A stretch of 64,000 bases of DNA from Massilia sp. YIM B02769 (lineage in GTDB: Bacteria; Pseudomonadota; Gammaproteobacteria; Burkholderiales; Burkholderiaceae_D). The position numbers and the translations under genes are program-made. Location: positions 1 through 64,000 of the forward strand of contig NZ_JASNRC010000018.1 in NCBI RefSeq assembly GCF_030411995.1, in the 5' to 3' direction. Positions 42,412 through 50,979 of this stretch are shown here, in pieces. The notes below the pieces were generated by a model. The model worked only from the letters and a program-made list of their open reading frames with translations, ran no database searches and had not been told where the DNA came from. Each line of letters starts with the position of its first letter. Positions within the stretch are counted from its first letter, which is position 1.

Positions 42412-42780
42412 TCTCCTCATGTTGACCGGCAGGTCTGTTCGGATTCGACTTGGTAGTCAAGCGATAAGTTGCAGTCTAACCAATGTATTGCCCGGTGCAC
42501 AGTGGTCAGGACTACGTGATTTCGAGCAGATAAATGCGTGGTGCCTATACGGCTCATCCTCACTTCATTCGGAGAGCCAAATGAACCATGCGCACCTGCC
42601 AGAGCAGGACAACAGAACGATACACACCCCTGCAATCTTCGATAGCCCGGCTGAACAGCGGAAAACCCGCGCCAATACTGGCTTTCAACGGTCCACAGCC
42701 GCATTCGAGGCGGTCCACATTTGTGGTCTGACGGCCCAAAGCCCGAGTGCCAAGACCGCTTTTTCGGTGGGGGCGCAGCA
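42412..42780. promoter_or_regulatory. Intergenic region likely to contain oriT and the mobilization promoter
   Basis: About 370 bases lie between the leftward SUKH-like gene and the first Mob protein. In MobF systems oriT is usually beside the accessory DNA-binding gene. Visible structure is modest: the word CGGTCCACA occurs twice (around 42689 and 42711). No nick site could be assigned. A small frame (42581-42784) occupies the second half. Confidence 0.35.
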
Positions 42781-42784
42781 ATGA
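42581..42784 (+). CDS. Possible small protein (67 residues) opening the mobilization operon
   Basis: ATG 42581 is preceded by GGAGAGCCAA, a good ribosome-binding site, and the stop overlaps the start of the ribbon-helix-helix gene (ATGA, 42781-42784). This suggests translational coupling. The sequence is hydrophilic with no recognised domain. It may instead be a leader peptide or part of a non-coding oriT region. Confidence 0.4.
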   Translation: MNHAHLPEQDNRTIHTPAIFDSPAEQRKTRANTGFQRSTAAFEAVHICGLTAQSPSAKTAFSVGAQQ

Positions 42785-43137
42785 GCGAACGAAGCCGTTT
42801 CATCAAAGTGCGCGTCAGCGACGCCGAGTACAGGGAGCTCCGCCAGCGAGCCGATGCGCAGGGCATCACGATGTCCGAGCACGTCCGCGTAACTGTCACA
42901 GCGGTGCACAAGGCCTCGGATGTGGCCGCCGAGTTGTCGGAGCTGCGTCAGCACCTGGGCAAGGTGCCTACGCCTTCGTCGGCCTTGGTTAGTGCCGGCA
43001 GCCTGGAGCAACGCGAGATGTTGCTGTTGCTGCGTGAGCTGGCAGCTGCGCGCGATGCGCAAATCCTGAACCGAGTGCGAGCACAGCTTGCGGTTCGTCG
43101 CGCTGGCGGCATCGAGCAGCAAGGAAGTGCCGTATGA
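42781..43137 (+). CDS. Ribbon-helix-helix mobilization accessory protein (MobC/TraJ-like)
   Basis: A 118-residue DNA-binding protein. The N-terminal ribbon-helix-helix fold covers about 5-45 (F-I-K-V-R-V-S-D-A-E-Y then A-D-A-Q-G-I-T-M-S-E-H-V-R). A helical C-terminal half, probably for multimerisation, follows. Such proteins bind oriT and assist the relaxase. It is the first firm gene of a tightly overlapping operon (each stop overlaps the next start) with a membrane protein, a coupling ATPase and a MobF relaxase. Confidence 0.8.
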   Translation: MSERSRFIKVRVSDAEYRELRQRADAQGITMSEHVRVTVTAVHKASDVAAELSELRQHLGKVPTPSSALVSAGSLEQREMLLLLRELAAARDAQILNRVRAQLAVRRAGGIEQQGSAV

Positions 43138-43469
43138 GAACGCATGACCCTTTCCTGCGCCATCTGCTTGCGTCAGTGGACCGCTGCGTCGTCTTGACCG
43201 TGCTCGCCATTGTCATGACGGCTTTGGCCTGGACCGCCGCTTGGGAGCGTGGTCTCGGTATGCCGGCGTTGGACCGCTGGCAACTCTTGGCCGGGGTGTT
43301 ACTTGGCCGAGCCATGGACCGCACGGCGTTGACCATGCTGGCCCTGTGCGCTGGACTTGGCATTACCAGCGCAATGCTCGTCAGTGGGTGGATGTTCCGC
43401 CGCTGGCAGCGCCGCGCACAACTCGACGTGCTCCGCTTGCGCGGCTCACGCTGGGAGGGCGAGCAATGA
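43134..43469 (+). CDS. Small membrane protein of the mobilization operon
   Basis: A 111-residue protein with two to three hydrophobic segments (about 17-36, 65-88) and a basic C-terminus (W-M-F-R-R-W-Q-R-R). It overlaps both neighbours by four bases. The following coupling protein lacks its own N-terminal membrane helices, so this protein may supply the membrane anchor that TraD/VirD4 proteins normally carry in one chain. That split is an inference from gene order. Confidence 0.7.
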   Translation: MRTHDPFLRHLLASVDRCVVLTVLAIVMTALAWTAAWERGLGMPALDRWQLLAGVLLGRAMDRTALTMLALCAGLGITSAMLVSGWMFRRWQRRAQLDVLRLRGSRWEGEQ

Positions 43470-44740
43470 TGCGTGAAGCCTTGCGGCGCCTCTGTGAAAC
43501 GAGCGCACAAGCCCTGAACCGCCAGCTCGTATCCGAAAGCCATCGGCTGCTGACGCTCGGCGGCCATCCTTGGCCGGTCGAGCTGGAAACCCTGCACCTG
43601 CTCATTCCGGGCACGACCGGCGCTGGGAAGTCGACGCTCATCGAAGAGTTGCTGGAGGGTGTCCGAGCGCGCGGCGAGCGCGCCATTGTCTGCGACCCGA
43701 ACGGTACGTACCTGAGTCGCTTTGCACGAGATGGAGACCGGCTGCTGAATCCGTTCGACGCACGGGCCGAGGGATGGTGTGTGTTCAACGAAATCCGCGC
43801 CGATTTCGACGCTGACCGCCTCGCAGCCAGCATCGTCCCGGCTGGTCACGGGGAATCGGCACCGTGGCATCACTATGCCCAGGTACTGCTGGCCGAGGTG
43901 CTGCGTGCGCTGGTCCGCTCAGGCGAGACGACGACCGAGCGCTTGCTCCACTGGTGCACTGTTGCGCCCGTAAAGGAGCTGGGGAACCTGTTGGTGGGGA
44001 CACCCACAGCGGGATTGTTCGACGAAGGCGCGGACAAGGCCTTGGCTTCTACGCGGTTCGTATTGACCGCGCATCTTTCGCCGCACCGGTTCCTGAAACC
44101 GGGTGCGTTCAGTATCCGCGCGTGGCTCGAAGCCGGCGAGGGCAGCTTGTTCATGACCTGGCGAGCCGATATGCAGGCAGCGTTGGCGCCCCTGCTCGCG
44201 AGCTGGGTGGATATCGCAACCAACGCGGTGCTGACACTGCCACCGGACCCTGCGCGGCGGATATGGCTGGTACTGGATGAGCTGGCCGCACTGGGCAAGC
44301 TCAGCGGCCTGGAAGACGGGTTGACGCTCGGCCGCAAGCACGGGTTGGCCGTGGTCGCGGGGCTCCAGAGTACAGCACAACTCGACCGCATATATGGCCG
44401 TGAGTCGGCAACCGTGCTTCGTGCGTGCTTCCGCAATTTGGCGGTATTAGCTATCGCGAAGTCGGACCCGGCGACCGCTGATGAGCTCTCGCGTGCGCTG
44501 GGCGAGCGCGAGGTGCTGCGCCAGGAAGTGAGCCGCAGCTCAGGGGCAAGTGGACAAGGAGAGTCGCAAAGTGTGCGGCGTGTACAGGAGCGCCTGGTGC
44601 TCGCCAGCGAGATTGCCAGCCTGCCGAACCTCTGCGGCTTCCTTGCCCTGGCTGGCGACCAACCGGTTCGCCAGCTGCGACTGGTGCCGCAACAGCGGGA
44701 CGAGGTGACCGATGCGTTCGTAGCGGAGGACCTATGCTGA
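43466..44740 (+). CDS. TraD/VirD4-like coupling ATPase
   Basis: A 424-residue ATPase of the type IV coupling protein (TraD/TraG/VirD4) group. Walker A G-T-T-G-A-G-K-S-T is near 49-57, a D-P-N-G-T-Y segment near 75, and Walker B W-L-V-L-D-E-L-A-A near 267. The R-K-H-G-L-A-V-V-A-G-L-Q-S motif common to the family follows. It would bring relaxase-bound DNA to a transfer channel. At about 420 residues it is shorter than full TraD and starts almost directly with the ATPase domain. Its ends overlap both neighbours by a few bases. Confidence 0.86.
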   Translation: MMREALRRLCETSAQALNRQLVSESHRLLTLGGHPWPVELETLHLLIPGTTGAGKSTLIEELLEGVRARGERAIVCDPNGTYLSRFARDGDRLLNPFDARAEGWCVFNEIRADFDADRLAASIVPAGHGESAPWHHYAQVLLAEVLRALVRSGETTTERLLHWCTVAPVKELGNLLVGTPTAGLFDEGADKALASTRFVLTAHLSPHRFLKPGAFSIRAWLEAGEGSLFMTWRADMQAALAPLLASWVDIATNAVLTLPPDPARRIWLVLDELAALGKLSGLEDGLTLGRKHGLAVVAGLQSTAQLDRIYGRESATVLRACFRNLAVLAIAKSDPATADELSRALGEREVLRQEVSRSSGASGQGESQSVRRVQERLVLASEIASLPNLCGFLALAGDQPVRQLRLVPQQRDEVTDAFVAEDLC

Positions 44741-47364
44741 CGCTTGCCAAGGTCACCCCCGCTGAATCGGCTGCCAGCTATTACGAGGAAAGTGATGACT
44801 ATTATGGGGAGGGTGGTCGGGCTCCGTCTCAATGGTGGGGCACGGGAGCTGCCACCTTAGGCCTCGAAGGCGTAGTCGATGCGGAAGCCTTCAAAGCGCT
44901 CCTGGCAGGTGCGCTGCCCGATGGCGAGGCGATGCACCGGGGCGGTGATGGAGTGCGCACAGCCGGACTGGATTTGACCTTCAGCGCGCCAAAATCGGTC
45001 AGCATGCAGGCGCTTATAGGCGGAGATGAACGCTTGCTCGACGCCCATCAGGCAGCGGTCAGCGCAACGCTACGGTACGTCCAGGCCAACCTGGCGGCGT
45101 ATCGCAGCACGCAGGACGGTGAAACGGTCACTGTCCATAGTGGAAATCTGGCCGTTGCCCGTTTCGAGCATGACCTGAGCAGGGATGCAGACCCTCAGGT
45201 GCATACGCACTCCGTGGTACTGAACATGACCCAGCGCGACGATGGTCAATGGCGTGCATTGGATGGCCGGCCGCTGTACGAGCATCAGAAGCTTCTAGGC
45301 GTGCTCTATCGGGCGGAGCTCGCCCGAGCGATACAGGCGCTTGGCTATCGTGTCAGGCGGACGCACCAGGACGGACGGTTCGAACTGGCACATATCACTG
45401 ACCGGCAGGTTGCCGCATTCAGCACGCGCAGTCGGGCTATTGATGCTGCGTTGGCGGCGCGGGGCAAGGACCGCGCCAGTGCATCGGCAGACGAACGGGA
45501 AATAGCAGGACTAAGTACGCGGCGCAGCAAGGACCGCTCAATCGACCGTGTAGCGTTGCGTGAGGTGTGGTTGGCCAAGGCCGTCGAGCTAGGCATCGAC
45601 TGGAGCGCCATGCAACCGCCACTCGTGCCACAAGCAGACTTGGCGGCTGCGGCGCGGAATGCTGTCGACTTCGCGGTAGCGCATTTGACTGAGCGAAGTG
45701 CAATCGTCCAGCGAATCGCAGTTGCGCACGCAGCGCTCGCACACGGCACTGGCACCGTCGTGCTGGACGATGTGCAGCTCGACATCGACCAGCGTCTAAG
45801 GTCGGGCGAGCTCTTGGCGCCGGCCGACGGCCGTCGAATCACCACGCCGGCAGCGCAAGCGGCAGAGCGAGAGCTCCTGGCCATCGAGGCACGCGGGCGG
45901 AGCGCTTTGACCAGGGCTATCTGGCAACCGACCCAGGGCGACTTGTTCGCTGCGGGACTCGCAGCCGTTGCATCCCGGCCGGCACTGCAAGAAAGCCTGA
46001 CGGAAGGGCAGCGCCGGGCCGCAGAGCTAATCTTGACGACGCATAGCCGCATTGTCGGTGTCCAGGGACTGGCTGGCACCGGCAAGACCTCGATGCTGCG
46101 CACGGTTTCGGATAATCTCGGGCCGGAGTTTCGGGCCTTGGGATTGGCCCCTTCTGCGGCGGCGGCGCGCGAACTGGAGAAGTCTGGATTCGAGGCCATG
46201 ACCATTGCCGGATTCCTCGCCAAGGGCCGGCCGCTGGACGACAGGACCATCGTCGTCGTTGACGAAGCCGGCATGGTAAGTCTGCGCGACATGCATGCAC
46301 TCTTGTCCATCATTGAACAGGCTGACGCCAGAGCAGTGCTGGTCGGCGACACTGGGCAGCTAAAGGCCGTCGAGGCCGGCATCCCATTCCGCCAGCTTCA
46401 AGAGCAGGGCATGCCAACTGTCCGGATGGCGGATATCCTGCGGCAGCAGAACAAGAATCTGAGGGCTGCGGTGGTGGACGCGGCGGAGGGCCGTGTCGGG
46501 GCCTCGCTGGCGAAGCTGGCGGCGACGGTTGCCGAGGTGCCGCATGCCACGGAGCGCTACCAGAAGATTGCGCGGGACTATGCCTGTCATCTGCCGGAAG
46601 ACCGCGCAAAAATGTTGGTGGTAGCAGGGACGAACCGGGCCCGCCGGTCCATCAATGAGATGGTACGCCAGCGGCTCGGACTCGCCAGTACAGGCGTTGT
46701 CGTGTCCGTCATAGAGAGCCGGGACCTGACACGGGCCCAATTGCAGAGTTCGCTGAGCTATTCGCCGGGAGACATCATCGAGGCGCAGCGTCACTATGAC
46801 AGCATCGGTCTTCGGCGCGGCGATACTGCGGTAGTCGCGGAGGTAGAGCCTGGCTGCATCACCCTACGTCGGGCAAGCGGAGACCTGGTCAAGTGGCGGC
46901 CGACCGCCATGCCCCATGTCGCCGTCCATTCGCTGGAAGCGCGCGAGGTTGCCGTCGGCGACCGGCTTCGCTTCACCGCGAACGATTATCGTTGGGACAT
47001 CGTCAACGGGCAAACCGGCATCGTCGCGGCTATCGACGAGTCGGCACGCGAACTTATGGTCAGGGTAGATTCCGGGCGTACGCTGAAACTGGATTTGGAC
47101 CAGCCCCTGAAGCTGGACCATGCGTACTGCACGACCGTCCATGCAGCGCAAGGGCAGACCTGCGACCGTGTGTTGGTCGAGGCGGACGTCAGCAGTGCCA
47201 TGGCTAACCACTCCCTCTACTACGTCGCCATCAGCCGCGCGCGCCACGGCGTGACGATTTATACCGACGACCGGGAGTTGCTACCGCAGGCGATGTCGCG
47301 CCTGGACGTCAAGCACGCTGCCCTCGACCTCGAACGCACGTCCCGTCGCGGTCTCGCTCTGTGA
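44734..47364 (+). CDS. MobF-family conjugative relaxase/helicase (TrwC/TraI-like)
   Basis: An 876-residue relaxase-helicase that nicks oriT and unwinds the strand to be transferred. The N-terminus has two tyrosine pairs, Y-Y near 18-19 and Y-Y near 24-25, as in MobF enzymes. The metal-binding histidines lie in Q-V-H-T-H-S-V-V-L-N (about 154-163). The RecD2-like helicase domain has Walker A G-L-A-G-T-G-K-T-S (about 442-450), D-E-A-G-M-V near 508 and the V-H-A-A-Q-G-Q-T motif near 805. It is shorter than F TraI (1756) and near TrwC size (966). It closes the mobilization operon and ends close to the convergent integrase. Confidence 0.9.
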   Translation: MLTLAKVTPAESAASYYEESDDYYGEGGRAPSQWWGTGAATLGLEGVVDAEAFKALLAGALPDGEAMHRGGDGVRTAGLDLTFSAPKSVSMQALIGGDERLLDAHQAAVSATLRYVQANLAAYRSTQDGETVTVHSGNLAVARFEHDLSRDADPQVHTHSVVLNMTQRDDGQWRALDGRPLYEHQKLLGVLYRAELARAIQALGYRVRRTHQDGRFELAHITDRQVAAFSTRSRAIDAALAARGKDRASASADEREIAGLSTRRSKDRSIDRVALREVWLAKAVELGIDWSAMQPPLVPQADLAAAARNAVDFAVAHLTERSAIVQRIAVAHAALAHGTGTVVLDDVQLDIDQRLRSGELLAPADGRRITTPAAQAAERELLAIEARGRSALTRAIWQPTQGDLFAAGLAAVASRPALQESLTEGQRRAAELILTTHSRIVGVQGLAGTGKTSMLRTVSDNLGPEFRALGLAPSAAAARELEKSGFEAMTIAGFLAKGRPLDDRTIVVVDEAGMVSLRDMHALLSIIEQADARAVLVGDTGQLKAVEAGIPFRQLQEQGMPTVRMADILRQQNKNLRAAVVDAAEGRVGASLAKLAATVAEVPHATERYQKIARDYACHLPEDRAKMLVVAGTNRARRSINEMVRQRLGLASTGVVVSVIESRDLTRAQLQSSLSYSPGDIIEAQRHYDSIGLRRGDTAVVAEVEPGCITLRRASGDLVKWRPTAMPHVAVHSLEAREVAVGDRLRFTANDYRWDIVNGQTGIVAAIDESARELMVRVDSGRTLKLDLDQPLKLDHAYCTTVHAAQGQTCDRVLVEADVSSAMANHSLYYVAISRARHGVTIYTDDRELLPQAMSRLDVKHAALDLERTSRRGLAL

Positions 47365-47400
47365 TTCCGGCCCGTCGGAAAAGCCGACGGGCCGGTCTGG

Positions 47401-49131
47401 TCAGGAATCGCCGTCTTTGAGGCTGACGGTTCCGTGACCTGGTTCCCAAGGTAGTGCCGGGATGGCAGGAAACTGCACGCGTGAGAAGTACCTGGACAAG
47501 CGGTTGAACGGCACATCCGAACCGTAGCCGTCAGTGACCTTGCCGTCGCCTGTAGTGTGGCCGAGCACGCGTTGCAGGTATTTGGAGGGCACACCGGCCG
47601 CTTCGAGCAGGTCTTTCATGCAGTGGCGGAAGGAATACAGCACCTTGCGGCTATCGGTAATGCCGATGGCGCGCTTGTAGCGGCCAAAGAATTTCGAGAA
47701 TGAGCCGGACAGCTTGCCGTGGAAATCCTGCTTGAGGGTCGGGAAAAAGACGGCAGCACCGCGCGCGCGCAACCACTCGACGTAACGCAGCAGGCCCAGG
47801 TCGATGAGCTCTTGTGTAACCGGAACCCGGCGGATGGACATCGCATTTTTCAAGGTCCGACGATGGCTTTGCGGCACATTGCTATCCTCAAAGAGTTCGC
47901 CGTCCTCGTCACTTGGCCGGTCTACGATATTGAGATACCAGCCCGATTTCGCGTCCCGGCAGAGGTCACTCAGCGCCAGGCCAGCAATTTCTTCAGGGCG
48001 AGCGCCGGTATAGAACATCAGTACCGGAATCCAGTAGCTCGCCTCGCCGGACTGCCCTTTCGAGCGTTTGTGCTGAGTGAACACTTCCGACGAGAACAGG
48101 GTAGTGAGGTCCGAGGCATCGAAAGGCAACCGACGCTTCTTGCGTTGCCTTATGCCGCTCTCCTTGAACCCCAGCGTATTCGCAGCGGGGTTCGCTTTCA
48201 GAACATGCTTGCCCACGGCAATTTTATAGATGGCGCGAACCTTGGAAATGCGTTCGTTAATGGTCGGTACCTGCAAGCCACGGTCAAGCATGTAGTGTGC
48301 GAACGAGGTCATCAGTTCAGGTGTCACTTCACCCGGCATACGCACTCCCTGCGCACCAGCGAACTGTCGAAGGTCGCGCCATGGAGTCTGGGATGCAATG
48401 GTGGTGGGCGTGGGCCGGTCCTTGACGTAATCGCGCCAGGTCTCGAACACCTTTTCCCAGGTTGGTGCATCCGGATTTGCAGGAGCGCGCTCAGGCGCTA
48501 TGACGTGCAGCGGATGAGTGGGCGCCGCGGCCACCTTATCGGTGTCGACCAGTTCACCACGTTGGCGCGCGAGCTGGTAGTCCAGCGACTCAATCACCGA
48601 ACGCAGGAAGGTGTAAGAGGCACGCTTCGCCTCGTCTTTTTCGGGCGCGAAGTCCAGGCCGCACAGACGTAGGAAGCCATGCAGCGCCGGATACACGCTC
48701 ATGCTCTTCCCTTGGGCGAGCACTCGGCCGAGCTCGGTACGTTGGCTTTCCAGCTTCTCGCCGAGCTCATCGAATTCAGTATCATCCAGACCATCCTGGC
48801 GAATACGGTCATCGTTCAGCAAGACCCGGTGGACCCAGAAGCGGGCAACGCTCTCGAGCTGCTCATTATCAAGCCGGGCAATGCGCTTCGGGTTCAACGA
48901 AACTCGGCTCAGGTCGAGTTCTTGACGCTTCTGCCGGAACTCGGTGTCGATACGTGCAAGTTCAGCACGCGCCAGCTCTTTGGCGTCGCGCAGGTCGGCA
49001 GTGCCGAGGCTTCGGACGATGTGTTCTTGACTGGCAGGGTAGGCCGCGCGAATGTCGGCTGGGATGCGGCGACGCACATACTTTGTGCCGTGTTTGCCGC
49101 GTTGGTAAATACCTTCAGAGATTGCTTTCAT
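47401..49131 (-). CDS. Tyrosine site-specific integrase of element A
   Basis: A 576-residue phage-type integrase. The N-terminus (G-I-Y-Q-R-G-K-H-G-T-K-Y-V-R-R-R-I-P) resembles the DUF6538 domain often found on such enzymes, followed by a SAM-like core-binding domain and the catalytic domain. Catalytic residues are Arg in T-G-A-R-P-E-E (about 372), Y-S-F-R-H (about 495), G-H-T-T and Tyr in D-G-Y-G (about 536). ATG 49131 with GGAG upstream is preferred to GTG 49143. The gene starts 115 bases from the tRNA-His fragment, the usual place for an island integrase. Confidence 0.88.
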   Translation of the reverse strand: MKAISEGIYQRGKHGTKYVRRRIPADIRAAYPASQEHIVRSLGTADLRDAKELARAELARIDTEFRQKRQELDLSRVSLNPKRIARLDNEQLESVARFWVHRVLLNDDRIRQDGLDDTEFDELGEKLESQRTELGRVLAQGKSMSVYPALHGFLRLCGLDFAPEKDEAKRASYTFLRSVIESLDYQLARQRGELVDTDKVAAAPTHPLHVIAPERAPANPDAPTWEKVFETWRDYVKDRPTPTTIASQTPWRDLRQFAGAQGVRMPGEVTPELMTSFAHYMLDRGLQVPTINERISKVRAIYKIAVGKHVLKANPAANTLGFKESGIRQRKKRRLPFDASDLTTLFSSEVFTQHKRSKGQSGEASYWIPVLMFYTGARPEEIAGLALSDLCRDAKSGWYLNIVDRPSDEDGELFEDSNVPQSHRRTLKNAMSIRRVPVTQELIDLGLLRYVEWLRARGAAVFFPTLKQDFHGKLSGSFSKFFGRYKRAIGITDSRKVLYSFRHCMKDLLEAAGVPSKYLQRVLGHTTGDGKVTDGYGSDVPFNRLSRYFSRVQFPAIPALPWEPGHGTVSLKDGDS

Positions 49132-49246
49132 AGTCTGCTCCACGTTGGTTGTGTGACAGACCGTGTATCAACTCCGTTTAGCCTTTTACGAAAAAGGCCT
49201 TGATTCCTATAGAAATCAAGGCCTTGCGCGCACTAGCGGTATTCTT

Positions 49247-49296
49247 TGGGGTGGCTGATGGGACTCGAACCCACGACAACAGGAATCACAATCCTG
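49247..49296 (-). tRNA. 3' fragment of tRNA-His (GTG), attachment site of elements A and B
   Basis: Read on the minus strand this is tRNA-His from the anticodon arm to the encoded CCA. It has stem CAGGA/TCCTG, loop TTGTGAT with anticodon GTG, the variable region, a T-arm GTGGG-TTCGAGT-CCCAT and the acceptor strand ending CACCCCA. The D-arm and 5' acceptor strand are missing, so it is not functional. A 3' fragment of this kind is the typical remnant left by tRNA-targeting integrases. An intact tRNA-His was not found in the window. Confidence 0.85.
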
Positions 49297-49385
49297 ATAA
49301 AAGGTGATTCCGAGTTGTTGATGTGGATTGATTGATGTTCTGATTCCCTTTGTAATCAATGGCTTGCGCATATATCTCAGCTATA

Positions 49386-49414
49386 TTGTGTTGATCTTTG
49401 GCACTTGTTATACT
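49386..49414 (+). promoter_or_regulatory. Sigma-70-like promoter of the element B integrase
   Basis: TTGTGT (49386-49391) and TATACT (49409-49414) are separated by 17 bases, 55 bases before the integrase start. Confidence 0.55.
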
Positions 49415-49469
49415 CCAGTTTGGGTTACAAGTGGCTTACAAGTTCGACTGACAATATAAAGGGGAGGCT

Positions 49470-50852
49470 ATGGCAAAGGTTGAGTTCACCGCTACGCGGG
49501 TTGCAGAGCATTCTTGCCCCGAGGGGAAGAGTCAGGCATTCATGTGGGACAGCGTAGCTCCTGGGCTAGGACTGCGAGCTACACCCCGCGGCGATAAAGG
49601 GTATGTCTTCCAGTCAAAGTTGAACGGACAGACAATCCGAATCAACATTGGCAAGCCGTCTACTTGGACGATCAAGGCCGCGCAGGTTGAAGCGCGTCGC
49701 TTGCAGACCCAGATCGATATGGGAAAAGACCCGCGCCAAGTCGTGAAAGACGAACTCGCTGCCGCTCAAGACGCCCGTGAAGCTCGTCAGGCAGCGCTTA
49801 AGGCGGCGGAAGAAGCGGCGCAACTTGAAGCTGAGGCCAGGGCTTTGAAGGACCGGCGAGAATCGGTAACGCTCGGAGCCGCGTGGCCGGTTTACATTTC
49901 TGCTCGTCGCAATGCCAAGCGAAAAGGGGGCAAGCAAGGCTGGAGCGAGTGGCATGTTCGTGACCATGAAAATGTCGCCCGCATCGGAGGTGAAGAAAAA
50001 CTGCGCGGGAAAGGGCTCACAGAGCCAGGGCCGTTAGCGTCGCTATTGGACGTTCGACTGGCTGACCTGAGCGGTAAGCGCATTAGCGAGTGGTTGGCGT
50101 CCGAGACAGCGGTCCGACCGACGCAAGCCGGGCTGGCGTTCCGCTTGCTTTCGGTTTTTGTAAACTGGTGCGATTCGCAGCCTGAGTACATCGGGTTGGT
50201 ACCCGCAGGCGCATGCAAAGCCCAGCAGGTCCGTGATGAGCTGCCCAGTGCGAATGCCAAGGATGGCGACTGTCTGCAGCGTGAGCAGCTCGCGCCATGG
50301 TTCAAGGCTGTCCGTGCGATGACGAATGACGTGCAGTCGGCGTACTTGCAGACCTTGCTGCTGACTGGGGCGCGACGCCGTGAGCTGGCCTCCCTGAAAT
50401 GGGTAGATGTCGATTTCCAATGGCTGAGCATGACCATTCGCGACAAAGTAGAGGGCGAACGCACCATCCCGCTGACTCCTTATGTGAAGTATTTGCTGGC
50501 TGGGTTGCCTCGCCACCCGGATAACCAGTGGGTTTTCTCTAGCCCCGCGTCGGCGAGCGGGCAGCTTGCTGAGCCAACGCCTGGCCATAAGCGTGCCCTT
50601 GCTTCGGCGGGGTTGCCGGACTTGACCCTGCACGGACTGCGCCGGTCATTTGGATCGCTTGCGGAATGGACGGAGACTCCTGCAGGCGTCGTGGCCCAGA
50701 TCATGGGACATAAACCGAGCGCGATCGCGGAAAAACACTACCGCCGCCGACCACTTGATTTGTTGCGTATGTGGCACGAAAAAGTTGAGGCCTGGATGTT
50801 GGAGCAGGGCGGCGTCGAGTTCCAAAAGGATGTATATCAAGCCGCGGCATAG
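49470..50852 (+). CDS. P4-type tyrosine integrase of element B
   Basis: A 460-residue integrase. The N-terminal arm-binding domain (DUF4102-like, about 5-95) has G-L-G-L-R-A-T-P-R-G. The catalytic domain contains Arg in T-G-A-R-R-R-E-L (about 300), H-G-L-R-R-S-F (about 387-393), G-H-K (about 412) and Tyr in K-H-Y-R-R-R-P (about 423). P4-type integrases commonly target the 3' end of tRNA genes. It starts 174 bases from the tRNA-His fragment and follows AAAGGGGAGGCT. It is only distantly similar to the integrase on the other side, so the two belong to different elements. Confidence 0.92.
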   Translation: MAKVEFTATRVAEHSCPEGKSQAFMWDSVAPGLGLRATPRGDKGYVFQSKLNGQTIRINIGKPSTWTIKAAQVEARRLQTQIDMGKDPRQVVKDELAAAQDAREARQAALKAAEEAAQLEAEARALKDRRESVTLGAAWPVYISARRNAKRKGGKQGWSEWHVRDHENVARIGGEEKLRGKGLTEPGPLASLLDVRLADLSGKRISEWLASETAVRPTQAGLAFRLLSVFVNWCDSQPEYIGLVPAGACKAQQVRDELPSANAKDGDCLQREQLAPWFKAVRAMTNDVQSAYLQTLLLTGARRRELASLKWVDVDFQWLSMTIRDKVEGERTIPLTPYVKYLLAGLPRHPDNQWVFSSPASASGQLAEPTPGHKRALASAGLPDLTLHGLRRSFGSLAEWTETPAGVVAQIMGHKPSAIAEKHYRRRPLDLLRMWHEKVEAWMLEQGGVEFQKDVYQAAA

Positions 50853-50979
50853 GCACGGCAGCAGCTAGGTAAGCACTGCTACACCGCTACTTTCGCAACG
50901 TTTCGCTGCGGCCGTCCTCGTAAAGTTGACGCTCTACTCGGCTACTGCTAGGGTGCTGATCCCGTTGCGCGAGGTAGCG

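Larger units (their letters stand above)
49132..49469. promoter_or_regulatory. Central attachment region between two divergent integrases
   Basis: The 338 bases contain the promoter side of the leftward integrase, a strong hairpin (AAGGCCTTGATTTC-type inverted repeat, about 49194-49226), the tRNA-His fragment (49247-49296) and the promoter of the rightward integrase. No protein gene is present. Confidence 0.7.

Noticed and set aside
42188-42784. 198-codon plus-strand frame over the SUKH-like gene
   Set aside because: Its first two-thirds are antisense to the SUKH-like gene; only the part from ATG 42581 has a ribosome-binding site.
42417-42911. Minus-strand frame of 164 codons between the SUKH-like gene and the mob operon
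   Set aside because: It overlaps the ribbon-helix-helix gene in antisense and has no recognisable protein character.
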